A DNA stretch of 28,280 nucleotides, from positions 1 through 28,280 of the forward strand of contig JAEYWD010000035.1 in the NCBI GenBank assembly GCA_023429135.1, given 5' to 3'. Below are positions 8,427 to 16,080 of this stretch, piece after piece; position 1 is the first letter of the stretch; every line of letters begins with the position of its first letter. The stretch is from Bacteroidota bacterium (GTDB taxonomy: Bacteria > Bacteroidota > Bacteroidia > Bacteroidales > JAAUTT01). A program made the position numbers and the translations under genes. The notes under the pieces were generated by a model, which saw nothing but the letters and a program-made list of their open reading frames with translations, was not told where the DNA came from and searched no databases.

Positions 8427-8517
8427 GAATAGATTCTTGTAAAAGCAAGTTGGGCTATAGCCAAAAACATTTTTTACTATTAGCAAATTTGCCTTTTATT
8501 TGCAAAAACAATTATCA

Positions 8518-9486
8518 ATGGCTGAAACTAATCCTTATCTGCTTGAAGAATACAAAGCACGCATTAACAGAGTTATAGATTATATTGAAAAGAATCTGGA
8601 CCACGCTTTTACGCTTGAAGAATTGTCGGAAATAGCAAACTTCTCGAAATTTCATTTTCATCGCATCTTTGCAGTAATGGTTGGCGAAACGCTGTTCCAG
8701 TTTATTCAGCGGTTACGGTTGGAAAGAGCGGCATCGGTGATGGCCGGAAATCCACGTATAACAATCGGGCAAATAGCCATTGATTGTGGTTTTGCCGATC
8801 AGGCAACTTTTGCCCGTGCATTTAAAAGCAATTTCAATATGTCGGCAACACAATGGCGTTCAGCAAAAAATAAAGAGAAAAGCAATCTGAGCAAAACGGA
8901 AAGCAATTTGAATCAAATGCTTCGCAACGGCAGTCAAACCGTTCAGGCTCCTTCCTTGTACCTTAGCACCATCAATCAAACAAGGAAGTATAATATGAAA
9001 ACACCAGTTGTAAGAGTTGAAGAACTTAAACCTTTCACAGTTGCCTATGTCCGCCACATTGGACCTTATAAAGGCGACTCAAACCTTTTCGAAGGATTGT
9101 TTAACAAATTGTTCACATGGGCAGGACCACGCGGATTAATCAATCATCCCGAAACCAAAGTGATGGCAGTTTATCACGACAACCCTGAAATCACGAGCGA
9201 AGAGCTTCTCCGAACCAGCGTATGTATCAGCGTTCCCGACAACACCGTGGTGGATGGTGAAATTGGTAAAATGGTGATGCACGGTGGCAAATATGCAATG
9301 ATACGTTGCGAAGTCAGTGAGAACGAATTTCAGGAAGCCTGGACATGGGCATGCGGCGAATGGTTACCTACCAGTGGCTATCAACCCGACGATGCACCCT
9401 GCTTTGAGCTTTACCAAAGCGATCACAAGCTACACCCGGAAGGAAAGTATTTATTTGATATATGCATTCCGGTTAAGCCTTTGTAG
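8518..9486 (+). CDS. AraC-family regulator with GyrI-like effector domain
   Basis: A 322-aa protein when started at ATG 8518 (MAETNPYLLEEY). An upstream TTG would add only six residues. Residues about 14-112 hold the paired AraC helix-turn-helices: TLEELSEIANFSKFHFHRIF is the first recognition unit and IGQIAIDCGFADQATFARAF the second. After a polar linker, residues about 165-322 form a GyrI-like/Rob-type ligand domain beginning VVRVEELKPFTVAYVRHIGP and containing CISVPDNTVVDGEIGKM. Such fusions (BmrR/Rob-like) sense small amphipathic or cationic drugs and activate efflux or detoxification genes. A perfect palindrome GCAAATTTGC at 8483-8492 lies 25 nt upstream and could be an autoregulatory site, which is speculative. 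Confidence 0.9.
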   Translation: MAETNPYLLEEYKARINRVIDYIEKNLDHAFTLEELSEIANFSKFHFHRIFAVMVGETLFQFIQRLRLERAASVMAGNPRITIGQIAIDCGFADQATFARAFKSNFNMSATQWRSAKNKEKSNLSKTESNLNQMLRNGSQTVQAPSLYLSTINQTRKYNMKTPVVRVEELKPFTVAYVRHIGPYKGDSNLFEGLFNKLFTWAGPRGLINHPETKVMAVYHDNPEITSEELLRTSVCISVPDNTVVDGEIGKMVMHGGKYAMIRCEVSENEFQEAWTWACGEWLPTSGYQPDDAPCFELYQSDHKLHPEGKYLFDICIPVKPL

Positions 9487-9511
9487 GTATTTGTCTTCTT
9501 TTATCCCTTAA

Positions 9512-9667
9512 TGAGGCTGTGTGAAAAGTGCCGGAAACTGAGACTTCGGCGTGAGCCTGCCTTGGCTCAGTCGAACGCCTGTCGAAGTACGGGCACTGAG
9601 CTTGTCGAAGTGACAATGAGGTTTCGGCAGGCTCAACCTCCGGTTATGGAATAATTATACAGCCTCA
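9512..9667. mobile_element. MITE-like element with TGAGGCTGT terminal inverted repeats
   Basis: A 156-bp non-coding unit is bounded by TGAGGCTGT (9512-9520) and its perfect inverse ACAGCCTCA (9659-9667). Inside is a second perfect inverted pair, TGAGCCTGCC (9552-9561) with GGCAGGCTCA (9626-9635), plus several copies of a 'tcgaagt/tcgacaggctcag' type motif such as CACTGAGCTTGTCGAAGTG (9594-9612). Its GC content is clearly higher than the flanks. The outer repeats resemble transposase-recognised ends, so this is probably a non-autonomous element or a REP-like cassette. No target duplication is obvious. The rest of 9487-9725 holds no ORF. Confidence 0.6.
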
Positions 9668-9725
9668 CTTTTGCTTCTCTTGGGCTATTCCATTTTATGC
9701 ATTACATTTAAACCTTACTTGTATT

Positions 9726-9917
9726 ATGATTACCCTAAGAATCAACAGATTTACAGATGTTGTAATTACAAAGGAATTTGAAAAAACCACCCAGACAACA
9801 GAATTAATCTTCGGCAAATCAAATCAGGAAATCAATATCAGTTTTACAAGCATTAAATCGTTTCAATTCATTAACAAAGAGATACCTCTTATTTACAACA
9901 AAAGCGCAGCCGTATGA
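9726..9917 (+). CDS. Hypothetical small protein (63 aa)
   Basis: A short ORF opening MITLRINRFTDVVITKEFEK with alternating hydrophobic/polar pattern suggesting beta strands. There is no signal, membrane segment or recognisable motif. Support for it being real is positional: the stop codon TGA falls exactly in the loop of a perfect 9-bp hairpin (9901-9926), so the reading frame ends where a transcript would end. It starts 58 nt after the MITE-like element. No ribosome binding site is visible, which is normal for this phylum. It could also be a chance ORF. Confidence 0.45.
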   Translation: MITLRINRFTDVVITKEFEKTTQTTELIFGKSNQEINISFTSIKSFQFINKEIPLIYNKSAAV

Positions 9918-9926
9918 CTGCGCTTT
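9901..9926 (+). terminator. Intrinsic terminator hairpin
   Basis: AAAGCGCAG (9901-9909) pairs perfectly with CTGCGCTTT (9918-9926) around an 8-nt loop that contains the stop codon of the 63-aa ORF. CATTTTGC follows on the plus strand and AAAA precedes on the left (a U-run on the minus strand). It may therefore end both the 63-aa gene and the convergent minus-strand gene at 9945. Confidence 0.7.
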
Positions 9927-9944
9927 CATTTTGCGATCGCTTGT

Positions 9945-10178
9945 TTAAATAGTTGGACCGGGACCGGGTCTATTGTTTACATCGTCGCGTAAAACAACCG
10001 AGAAGATGAACAACAACACTGCCGATGCGGCAAATACAATTAACAGCGATGATATTACTTTCTGTCCTATGTCTTCAAGATCAATAACTCCCCATACACC
10101 TAAAATTCCTAAAACAGTAAACATAAGCACAATAAGTACCAACAGGTAGCCTACAATTTTTTTCACGCTTTGGTTCAT
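9945..10178 (-). CDS. Small two-TM membrane protein of unknown function
   Basis: A 77-aa protein with two hydrophobic helices at about residues 8-30 and 42-63 and a polar tail ending NNRPGPGPTI. The first TM contains LVLIVLMFTVLGILGVWGV. No family is recognised. It lies 56 nt beyond the last gene of the B12 operon and on the same strand. A possible separate promoter (TTGACA near 10227-10232 with TAATTTTT 21 nt later on the minus strand) suggests it can be transcribed alone. The likely terminator is the bidirectional hairpin at 9901-9926. Confidence 0.65.
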   Translation of the reverse strand: MNQSVKKIVGYLLVLIVLMFTVLGILGVWGVIDLEDIGQKVISSLLIVFAASAVLLFIFSVVLRDDVNNRPGPGPTI

Positions 10179-10234
10179 ATTTGTTAGTTTTAATGAGAGT
10201 GAAAAATTAGGAAAAGTTTTTGATATCTGTCAAT

Positions 10235-11254
10235 TTATTGCACAAAATTATCTTTAATAAATATCCGAAGTTCGGCTATACTCCTGAAAGAATATGTTTT
10301 GCCCTTATTAAGCAGTTTCCATTCATAGCCATCGGAGTGCTGATTCACTGTTATGGAAGGAAAATCATCAGAGTCTTTGTCGGGAACCGTAAATCCATCT
10401 TTTTCAATAGCATTTTTTGTCCAATGAACCAGATTACTTTTACCCGTAATATAAATGAAAGGCCTGAGCTCTTTCTTAATCGTAAACTCGCCTTTACGGT
10501 TATCGAAGCTGACTTTCGAAGTATTGAATGTTTTTGAGATTGTTCCGCTTAAAATCAGGTCCTCCGGACTACCCTGAAAAAATCCGTCGCGCGAAAGCAG
10601 CCATAATTTATCAACTTCGCGAATGGCAATTCCAAGGTCGTGCGTAGTGAATATTATTGTTTTGTTGAACTTCCGTGATAACCATCCCAAAAGATTAACA
10701 ATTTCGTGCTTATGCGGGAGATCCAAAAAAGCTGTAGGCTCATCCAGAATCATAATTTCGGTTTGCTGGGCCAGCGCTCGTGCTATCATGGTTCGCTGCC
10801 GTTCACCATCGCTTATTTCGTCGATGCTCCTTCCTGCCAGGTGTTGCAGTTCGAGCAATTCAATAGCCTCATCAACTATTTTCAAATCTTCTTTTTCTAT
10901 CTTGCCGAACCAATTGGTATAGGGATAACGGCCATAGGTCACCAAATCGCGAACTGTCATTTGCTGGTTATGGACAATTTCAGTGGAAACATAGCTAATG
11001 AGGGAAGCTAATGTTGTGCGGGAATACGATTTAACAGATTTCCCGTTCAGTAATATTTCACCTTTTATTTCAGGGATAAGCTGTATGAGTGTTTTAATAA
11101 GGGTACTCTTCCCTATCCCATTCTGACCGGCAACAGCAATAAAATCGCCCCTTTCCACTTTTATTTCAGGAAAACTCATAACCGGCACAGTCTGGCTCTT
11201 TCGCCTGTAACCGACAACGAGGTTCTTCATTTCGATAATGGTTTCCCTTTCCAT
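10235..11254 (-). CDS. btuD: Cobalamin/corrinoid ABC transporter ATP-binding protein with C-terminal extension
   Basis: A 339-aa FecE/BtuD-type ABC ATPase. Walker A is GQNGIGKST (residues 43-51), the variant signature ISDGERQR sits at 147-154, Walker B is IMILDEP with D171/E172, and the switch histidine is H205 (TTHDLGIAIREVDKLWLL). It should drive BtuC-mediated corrinoid import across the inner membrane. The usual family length is about 250-260 aa. Here about 90 more residues (250-339) form a separate mixed alpha/beta tail, containing ELRPFIYITGKSNLVHWTKN and GYEWKLLNKGKTYSFRSIAE. Its role is unknown. The gene starts 2 nt after btuC and ends the B12 operon. Iron-siderophore transport is the alternative substrate class, but the riboswitch argues for B12. 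Confidence 0.9.
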   Translation of the reverse strand: MERETIIEMKNLVVGYRRKSQTVPVMSFPEIKVERGDFIAVAGQNGIGKSTLIKTLIQLIPEIKGEILLNGKSVKSYSRTTLASLISYVSTEIVHNQQMTVRDLVTYGRYPYTNWFGKIEKEDLKIVDEAIELLELQHLAGRSIDEISDGERQRTMIARALAQQTEIMILDEPTAFLDLPHKHEIVNLLGWLSRKFNKTIIFTTHDLGIAIREVDKLWLLSRDGFFQGSPEDLILSGTISKTFNTSKVSFDNRKGEFTIKKELRPFIYITGKSNLVHWTKNAIEKDGFTVPDKDSDDFPSITVNQHSDGYEWKLLNKGKTYSFRSIAELRIFIKDNFVQ

Positions 11255-11256
11255 GC

Positions 11257-12288
11257 TTAACTGGTTTTATGATTTCGCATGATAATGTAAATCACAATGG
11301 GAATACCGATGATTGCAGTAACCGTATTCAATGGCAGAATAGTTCCCTTGCCGGGAAGGAGCGACAGGGTATCGCTTAATAGCATTACGGCAGCTCCGGC
11401 CAGTATGCTGGCGTACATCAGTTTTTTCTGATCATCGGTTCGAAGCAGGATGCGGCAAAGATGGGGTACCGCAATGCCGATAAAACCAATTGGTCCGCAA
11501 AATGCAGTAACAGTACCTGTAAGAATGCTTGTACTTAAAAATATCATCAAACGTGCAGTGCGGATATTTAACCCAAGGGTTTGAGCGTAATTTTCGCCCA
11601 GCAAAAGCATGTTAAGAAATTTAACACTCAGCAAACTAATTACCAGGCCAATGATAATACAAACCGAAAAAATAAAAATCTGGTCACCGCTTACGTTGGC
11701 GACGCTTCCCATGGTCCATATCACATACGACTTCAGCATGGCCTCATCGCTGAAATACTGAAAGGCACTTACGATTGCCGAAATAATACTTCCGAACATC
11801 ATTCCAAGGATAAGAATGGTCATGATATCTTTAATCCTTACCGAAACGGCCATAATAAGCAACAATACCAAACCACTGCCCAGCCACGATGCAAGAACAA
11901 TCATCCATTTGCCTGCCCACTCATTCATCACCGAACCCAATAATGCCGAATAACCCAGTATCACAATGGCAACACCAAGGCTGGCACCCGAGCTTATACC
12001 CAGAACATAAGGTCCTGCCAAAGGATTCCGGAAGATCGTCTGCATCTGCAGTCCACTAACGCTCAATGCTATACCTGCCAGTACTGCTGTTAAAGCTTTG
12101 GGGACCCGAAAACCAAGGATAATAGTTGCCCATTCCTCACGCGATGCCTCACCGGTGAAGAGTATATTTATTACATCCTTGATTGGTATCTTTACCGGTC
12201 CTAACATGATGTTGAGCAAAAAAAGCACTATAACAATAATGCTCAACCAGATAAAAATTTTGACAAAGGTTCGGGAACCGGGAAGCAT
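11257..12288 (-). CDS. btuC: Cobalamin/corrinoid ABC transporter permease (FecCD family)
   Basis: A 343-aa inner-membrane permease with about ten hydrophobic helices. Family hallmarks are FRVPKALTAVLAGIALSVSG (about residues 55-74), FRNPLAGPYVLGISSGASLG (about 86-105) and the cytoplasmic coupling loop GPIGFIGIAVPHLCRILL, which contacts the ATPase. All are shared by BtuC and FhuB/FecD. It lies 2 nt before btuD and 7 nt after the 90-aa unknown gene. Its assignment to B12 rests on the upstream cobalamin riboswitch and the BtuB/BtuG/BtuF-like genes, since sequence alone cannot separate B12 from siderophore permeases. Confidence 0.92.
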   Translation of the reverse strand: MLPGSRTFVKIFIWLSIIVIVLFLLNIMLGPVKIPIKDVINILFTGEASREEWATIILGFRVPKALTAVLAGIALSVSGLQMQTIFRNPLAGPYVLGISSGASLGVAIVILGYSALLGSVMNEWAGKWMIVLASWLGSGLVLLLIMAVSVRIKDIMTILILGMMFGSIISAIVSAFQYFSDEAMLKSYVIWTMGSVANVSGDQIFIFSVCIIIGLVISLLSVKFLNMLLLGENYAQTLGLNIRTARLMIFLSTSILTGTVTAFCGPIGFIGIAVPHLCRILLRTDDQKKLMYASILAGAAVMLLSDTLSLLPGKGTILPLNTVTAIIGIPIVIYIIMRNHKTS

Positions 12289-12295
12289 TAAGGAT

Positions 12296-12568
12296 TTACT
12301 TTTTTAATTTTTCGATTTTATCGAGCTGATTTACCATTGCCCGCATATCGGATGCTACCCCTTTGAAATAAGCTGCATTCTCACCTTTATCCTTAGGAGC
12401 CTGATTCACTTTTGAAATAAGCTCATTACGGGTTTTTACAACATCCTGTATGATTTGATTGATTCCCGAATTCTGCTCGGGATGAAAATGACGGTAGGTA
12501 AAGCATTCCGATACTAAGTCGTACGTGAGGTTATTAATGCTCTTCTTTAAAATTCGTTTACTAGCCAT
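12296..12568 (-). CDS. Conserved-looking small protein between btuF and btuC (unknown)
   Basis: A 90-aa, lysine-rich, probably all-helical cytoplasmic protein with no signal peptide or membrane segment. The N-terminal half (ILKKSINNLTYDLVSECFTY) and C-terminal half (VASDMRAMVNQLDKIEKLKK) look like two amphipathic helical regions around a central IQDVVKTRNELISKV helix. C17 and the HFHPEQNS stretch are the only potential ligand residues. The gene is wedged 6 nt after btuF and 7 nt before btuC, so it is surely co-expressed with the importer. I do not recognise a family with a known function. It might stabilise the transporter or modulate its assembly (inference). Confidence 0.8.
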   Translation of the reverse strand: MASKRILKKSINNLTYDLVSECFTYRHFHPEQNSGINQIIQDVVKTRNELISKVNQAPKDKGENAAYFKGVASDMRAMVNQLDKIEKLKK

Positions 12569-12574
12569 AGCTTA

Positions 12575-13834
12575 TCAGTTTAGGAGTTGATAATATGCAA
12601 AGGTATGATTTGGTATCAAATCGGGATGAAAAATTGCGATCAAATCTTTTAAAATCAAATCGGGATGAACCACACCCGACTCCCAGAAGTCGTTTCCACC
12701 GCCAGGAGACAGGCGCCGGTTGAAATTAAAGACTTTCTTTTCCTGTAAAGACCTGATGGTTTTAATTCTTGGATCGAACATTGCCATTTCGCTCAGATTT
12801 AGCGCCGAGCCGGGGTTAATCCATAATTGCGCTTTATTGGCACGCTCCAGAACAGTTTCCAGGGACAGGGGAATGGATTCTGAACCGTTATCTTCCTTCC
12901 AAAGGTAATCCCCACCTGCATCGTAGATAAAATTCGATGCATACGATTTTCCTCCGGGAACATACCAAGCTCCTTTCCATGGCAGACCGCTTAAAACCAT
13001 CGGCTTTTCTTTTACAGAAGCTGCTTTTTTGGCCAGATTCGTGTATGTTTCAGAAGTTATTTTAAATAACTGAGCTGCCGAATCTTCTTTATTAAAAAAT
13101 GCCCCAACAAAATTTAACCACTCGGCTTTCCCCAATGGTGTTTGTTCCAGATACTCGGCATTAAACACAACTTTAATACCCAACTGCTTCAGCCTCTGGA
13201 ATTGTCCCGAAGATTCGCTTCCGACACCATAAGCCATAATAAAATCAGGCTTAAGACTGATAATCGTTTCGATATTCATCGCCTGATCATATCCAACATT
13301 GCTGATTTTACCAGCATTAACTTTTTCGCGGATAAGCGAGTCGTATATAAACTCAGGAGCCGAAACACCACAAATCGCATCCAACTGGTTAAGTTCCTTG
13401 AGAAATGCAAGATGAGTAGTTGACAAACAAACGATTCTTTTTACAGGAATTTTTATGACATCAAACTTTTTAAGACTGTCGGGTACTGCATCGGTATTTT
13501 CAGCAAGCACATACTTATATTCAACACCCTGCGCATGCTGCCACGGATTATACACGGTGAGAACCTTGAAATCTTTAAATTTTTCAATTTTAAAACCTTT
13601 GGCATAAGTGTTTTCCAGCTTATCGGCAGAAGCTTTTACCAATGAATTTACATCCTTTCCCGACCGGATGCAGGAGGAGATGAAAAAGCTTAAAAGAATT
13701 AAAAAGAGGAAGTCCACGGTCCACGGTCCACGGTCTACCGCAATACAGGCTGCGATCCGCCGTTTGTCGCCTGTCGACTGTATTTCCTCTGTCGTCTGTC
13801 GTCCGTCGTCTGTCGACTGTATTTCTTCTCTCAT
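12575..13834 (-). CDS. btuF: Corrinoid-binding lipoprotein of ABC importer (BtuF-like)
   Basis: The 419-aa reading frame contains a periplasmic-binding-protein (PF01497-type) domain. RIVCLSTTHLAFLKELNQLD (about residues 133-152) opens lobe 1, ETIISLKPDFIMAYG lies near 190-204, and the long connecting helix leads to lobe 2. The lipoprotein signal FLFLILLSFFISSC puts the lipidated cysteine at C55. The 40 residues before it are encoded by short repeats (EEIQST appears twice) and are atypical for a signal peptide. GTG at 13717 (codon 40) directly before DFLFLILL is an attractive alternative start. As annotated, the ATG overlaps the protease stop by 4 nt. The protein should hand corrinoid to BtuC/BtuD in the periplasm. 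Confidence 0.87.
   Translation of the reverse strand: MREEIQSTDDGRQTTEEIQSTGDKRRIAACIAVDRGPWTVDFLFLILLSFFISSCIRSGKDVNSLVKASADKLENTYAKGFKIEKFKDFKVLTVYNPWQHAQGVEYKYVLAENTDAVPDSLKKFDVIKIPVKRIVCLSTTHLAFLKELNQLDAICGVSAPEFIYDSLIREKVNAGKISNVGYDQAMNIETIISLKPDFIMAYGVGSESSGQFQRLKQLGIKVVFNAEYLEQTPLGKAEWLNFVGAFFNKEDSAAQLFKITSETYTNLAKKAASVKEKPMVLSGLPWKGAWYVPGGKSYASNFIYDAGGDYLWKEDNGSESIPLSLETVLERANKAQLWINPGSALNLSEMAMFDPRIKTIRSLQEKKVFNFNRRLSPGGGNDFWESGVVHPDLILKDLIAIFHPDLIPNHTFAYYQLLN
13711..13826. repeat. In-frame short-repeat cassette at the 5' end of btuF
   Basis: Three tandem TCCACGG units (about 13713-13733) are followed by two copies of CTGTCGACTGTATTTC (13771-13786 and 13810-13825). The copies are 39 nt apart, with GTCGTCTGTCGTCCGTCGTC between them. 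The 39-nt spacing keeps frame, so the btuF frame reads EEIQST twice. The same GTCGACTGT word recurs in the intergenic region near 25110-25125, pointing to a dispersed element family. Confidence 0.6.
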
Positions 13835-16047
13835 CTGATTACCAAAAATTTAGCATTATAAATCCCTTCACCAGGAATCATTACTTTAAGAATATAGGTT
13901 CCTGAACTTAGTCCGGCAGTATTAATCTGAATCTCGTTGCCTGCAGCAACCCAATCAGCTCTGACGGATCGACCGATTAAATCGTACACATTCACAATTA
14001 TATTTTCGGAAAATGGGACAAAAGCCTTTAATAAGCCTTCTTCAACAGGATTAGGATAAACGAACAATTTATGAGATTGAGATTTAACATCAGGAATCTT
14101 ATTGATAAGTCCGCATGAAATCAATCCTAAAGATAAGGAACTGTAGATTTTGGGAACAGTAACCTCCGAAATATTGACCCAGTTCCCATCCTTGTAGACA
14201 AACATTCCTGAATAGCCGGCCGCTCCCCTGTCCTTCGCCTGAAAAAGCGCAAACGTATCCTGCGGAGCTGAGTAATTTACTGAATATCCCAGGTAAACCG
14301 GCCCACTTACAAAGATGGTGGAATCGAATTCAAGATAATTGAGTTTATTTGGAGTTAAATCTTTTAAATAAACCGACCGGGCAGTAACTAAATCACCGGG
14401 CACATCTCCGCCTCTCCAGAGCTTAATGGTGATGAATGACAAAGGCGAAGCATTATAGGCTTTGGCAACATCCAGATAAAATCCCGGAATTTTCAGGATT
14501 CCTTCCACATCAATCTTTTCCGCGAATTGGGTAATTAACAGGGAATTATGGCCGCTATAACTTCCCCATGTAAGGGTGGAATTGTATAATTGTTTCTGTT
14601 CCAAGGTCGAGACTGTTCTGAAGGTATCGCACGACGCTTTTTCGAGTTCATAAGGGTCCAGACCCGTTATGCTTATGCTGTCGGAATTGAGAGGATCGAG
14701 CCAATGCCTGAGCTGTCGTTTCCATTCGGGATAGTCGGACCACGAATTGTAAAGCTTCGCAAAATAATCCCTTACGGATGACGAACAGGTGGCATCGCCT
14801 CCGGTAAGATCACCAACAACCTGACGGTACTGATTAAATAATGGGGCTCCCGAAGAACCTCGTTCGGTTGTACCAACCTCCCATTTGTTAATAAGCCAGT
14901 GACTATTTGGATTATAATCTTCAGCATAAGTTGCACTAACAGCCGGATTTTCATCAATAGAAATCTTTTTAAAATCGCCGTTAGGATGATGTATAGTTGA
15001 AGTGTTCAACGCAGCTATATTGGACCGGTTCCATCCGGCAAGGTAGGGCCGGGCGCTGAATATTGGCATATCGTATAAACGAACCAGAGAAAAATCGAGA
15101 TTTGGTGTTGTGGCAATCAGATTAGAGCCAGAGAGCGTTACAGGCTTTGGCCCATCCTGCCCTCCGCACTTCCATTTTTCGTAATTGAATATAAAAACAG
15201 TGGCAGCAGCCTTTATGGTTGTATCGATGCAATGGTTGGCCGTCAAAACATAAGGAGTCCTGTCTTTTGCAGTGTTATTAAGCAAAGTACCGGTACAAAT
15301 GTCGCGGGCATCGATAATAAGTTTGCATACTGCGTATTTTTCCCGTTGCCATGTAATTCCAACATCGCAATTAATGTCGGCATTACACGCTCCTGAACCA
15401 GCCATACCGCCAGCACTTTTGTACGACGTACCAAAAATATTCATAAAATCGTGACCCAACCGGCTGATTTCAATAGTTCCATAGTTATTAGCCGAAGCTG
15501 GAAAATTCATTTCAACAATTAGAGAATCGCCTGGCAAAGGTTCAATGGCTAGTTTCCCGGCAGCATTGTTATTCAGCGAGGAATAAGCGCCCAGCAAATG
15601 CTTGTGATTGGGAGAGTAAACATAAACCTTTACATCAGCCTCAAGGTTAAAAGTACCGAAAATCATATTAAGAGAATACGCCCCACGAGATACGATACCC
15701 AACCGCCAGATTCTGTCTCCGGTATGTAATGTTTGCCATTCACCCGAATTTTCGGGATGAAGATTAAGATCAAAAACATGCGCAAACTCGAGCCGTTTTA
15801 ACCGGCTGGATGCCTCATCGGTACGCATTGCTTTTTTAACCTGACTATAATCAGGCATAACCTCATATAAATCCAACGCAGGTAAATTATGAATGCTGCT
15901 GAGTGGAACACCCGAAACTGTCTGCTGAGCAGTAAGCTTCCCACAAAAATAACCCTGAAACAGCAGTATCAGAAGAAAAAACGCAACACCCCGCATGTTT
16001 TGCTGCGGAGGAGTCCATGGGAAAATATTGAGCTTACTGAGTCTCAA
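13831..16047 (-). CDS. T9SS-secreted trypsin-fold serine protease (lysyl endopeptidase-like)
   Basis: A 738-aa secreted protease with a signal peptide (hydrophobic residues 21-33, cleavage near TAQQ). M18 (ATG at 15996) is a plausible alternative start. Residues about 215-460 hold a cysteine-rich S1 domain: TANHC (H272), NLDFSLVRL (D318) and ERGSSGAPLF (S399) give the His-Asp-Ser triad in the form typical of Achromobacter lysyl endopeptidase relatives. A beta-rich region (about 475-645) follows. A T9SS type A sorting domain (about 660-738) begins FVYPNPVEEGLLKAF and ends TYILKV...KFLVIR. It is therefore exported across the outer membrane and probably surface-anchored. It sits between btuG and btuF in the B12 operon and overlaps btuF by 4 nt. 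Cleavage specificity is not determined. Confidence 0.9.
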   Translation of the reverse strand: MRLSKLNIFPWTPPQQNMRGVAFFLLILLFQGYFCGKLTAQQTVSGVPLSSIHNLPALDLYEVMPDYSQVKKAMRTDEASSRLKRLEFAHVFDLNLHPENSGEWQTLHTGDRIWRLGIVSRGAYSLNMIFGTFNLEADVKVYVYSPNHKHLLGAYSSLNNNAAGKLAIEPLPGDSLIVEMNFPASANNYGTIEISRLGHDFMNIFGTSYKSAGGMAGSGACNADINCDVGITWQREKYAVCKLIIDARDICTGTLLNNTAKDRTPYVLTANHCIDTTIKAAATVFIFNYEKWKCGGQDGPKPVTLSGSNLIATTPNLDFSLVRLYDMPIFSARPYLAGWNRSNIAALNTSTIHHPNGDFKKISIDENPAVSATYAEDYNPNSHWLINKWEVGTTERGSSGAPLFNQYRQVVGDLTGGDATCSSSVRDYFAKLYNSWSDYPEWKRQLRHWLDPLNSDSISITGLDPYELEKASCDTFRTVSTLEQKQLYNSTLTWGSYSGHNSLLITQFAEKIDVEGILKIPGFYLDVAKAYNASPLSFITIKLWRGGDVPGDLVTARSVYLKDLTPNKLNYLEFDSTIFVSGPVYLGYSVNYSAPQDTFALFQAKDRGAAGYSGMFVYKDGNWVNISEVTVPKIYSSLSLGLISCGLINKIPDVKSQSHKLFVYPNPVEEGLLKAFVPFSENIIVNVYDLIGRSVRADWVAAGNEIQINTAGLSSGTYILKVMIPGEGIYNAKFLVIR

Positions 16048-16080
16048 AACCAGATAACGATTTAAGTTAAGAGGGTAAAG

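Noticed and set aside
8367..8486. 40-residue N-terminal extension of TrmD
   Set aside because: The extension is not part of TrmD proteins, and an exact TACTTTTG promoter box lies within it, just before the conserved MRIDV start.
8483..8492. GCAAATTTGC palindrome upstream of the AraC gene as an operator
   Set aside because: A single 10-bp AT-rich palindrome is too weak to list as a feature, and AraC proteins usually bind direct repeats.
10235..12288. Siderophore (Fe3+) importer assignment for the FecCD/FecE-like genes
   Set aside because: The upstream cobalamin riboswitch and the BtuB/BtuG/BtuH-like genes of the same transcript point to B12.
13711..13826. CRISPR-like array from the tandem repeats near btuF
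   Set aside because: Units are only 7-16 nt, with no 25-40-nt spacers and no cas genes nearby.
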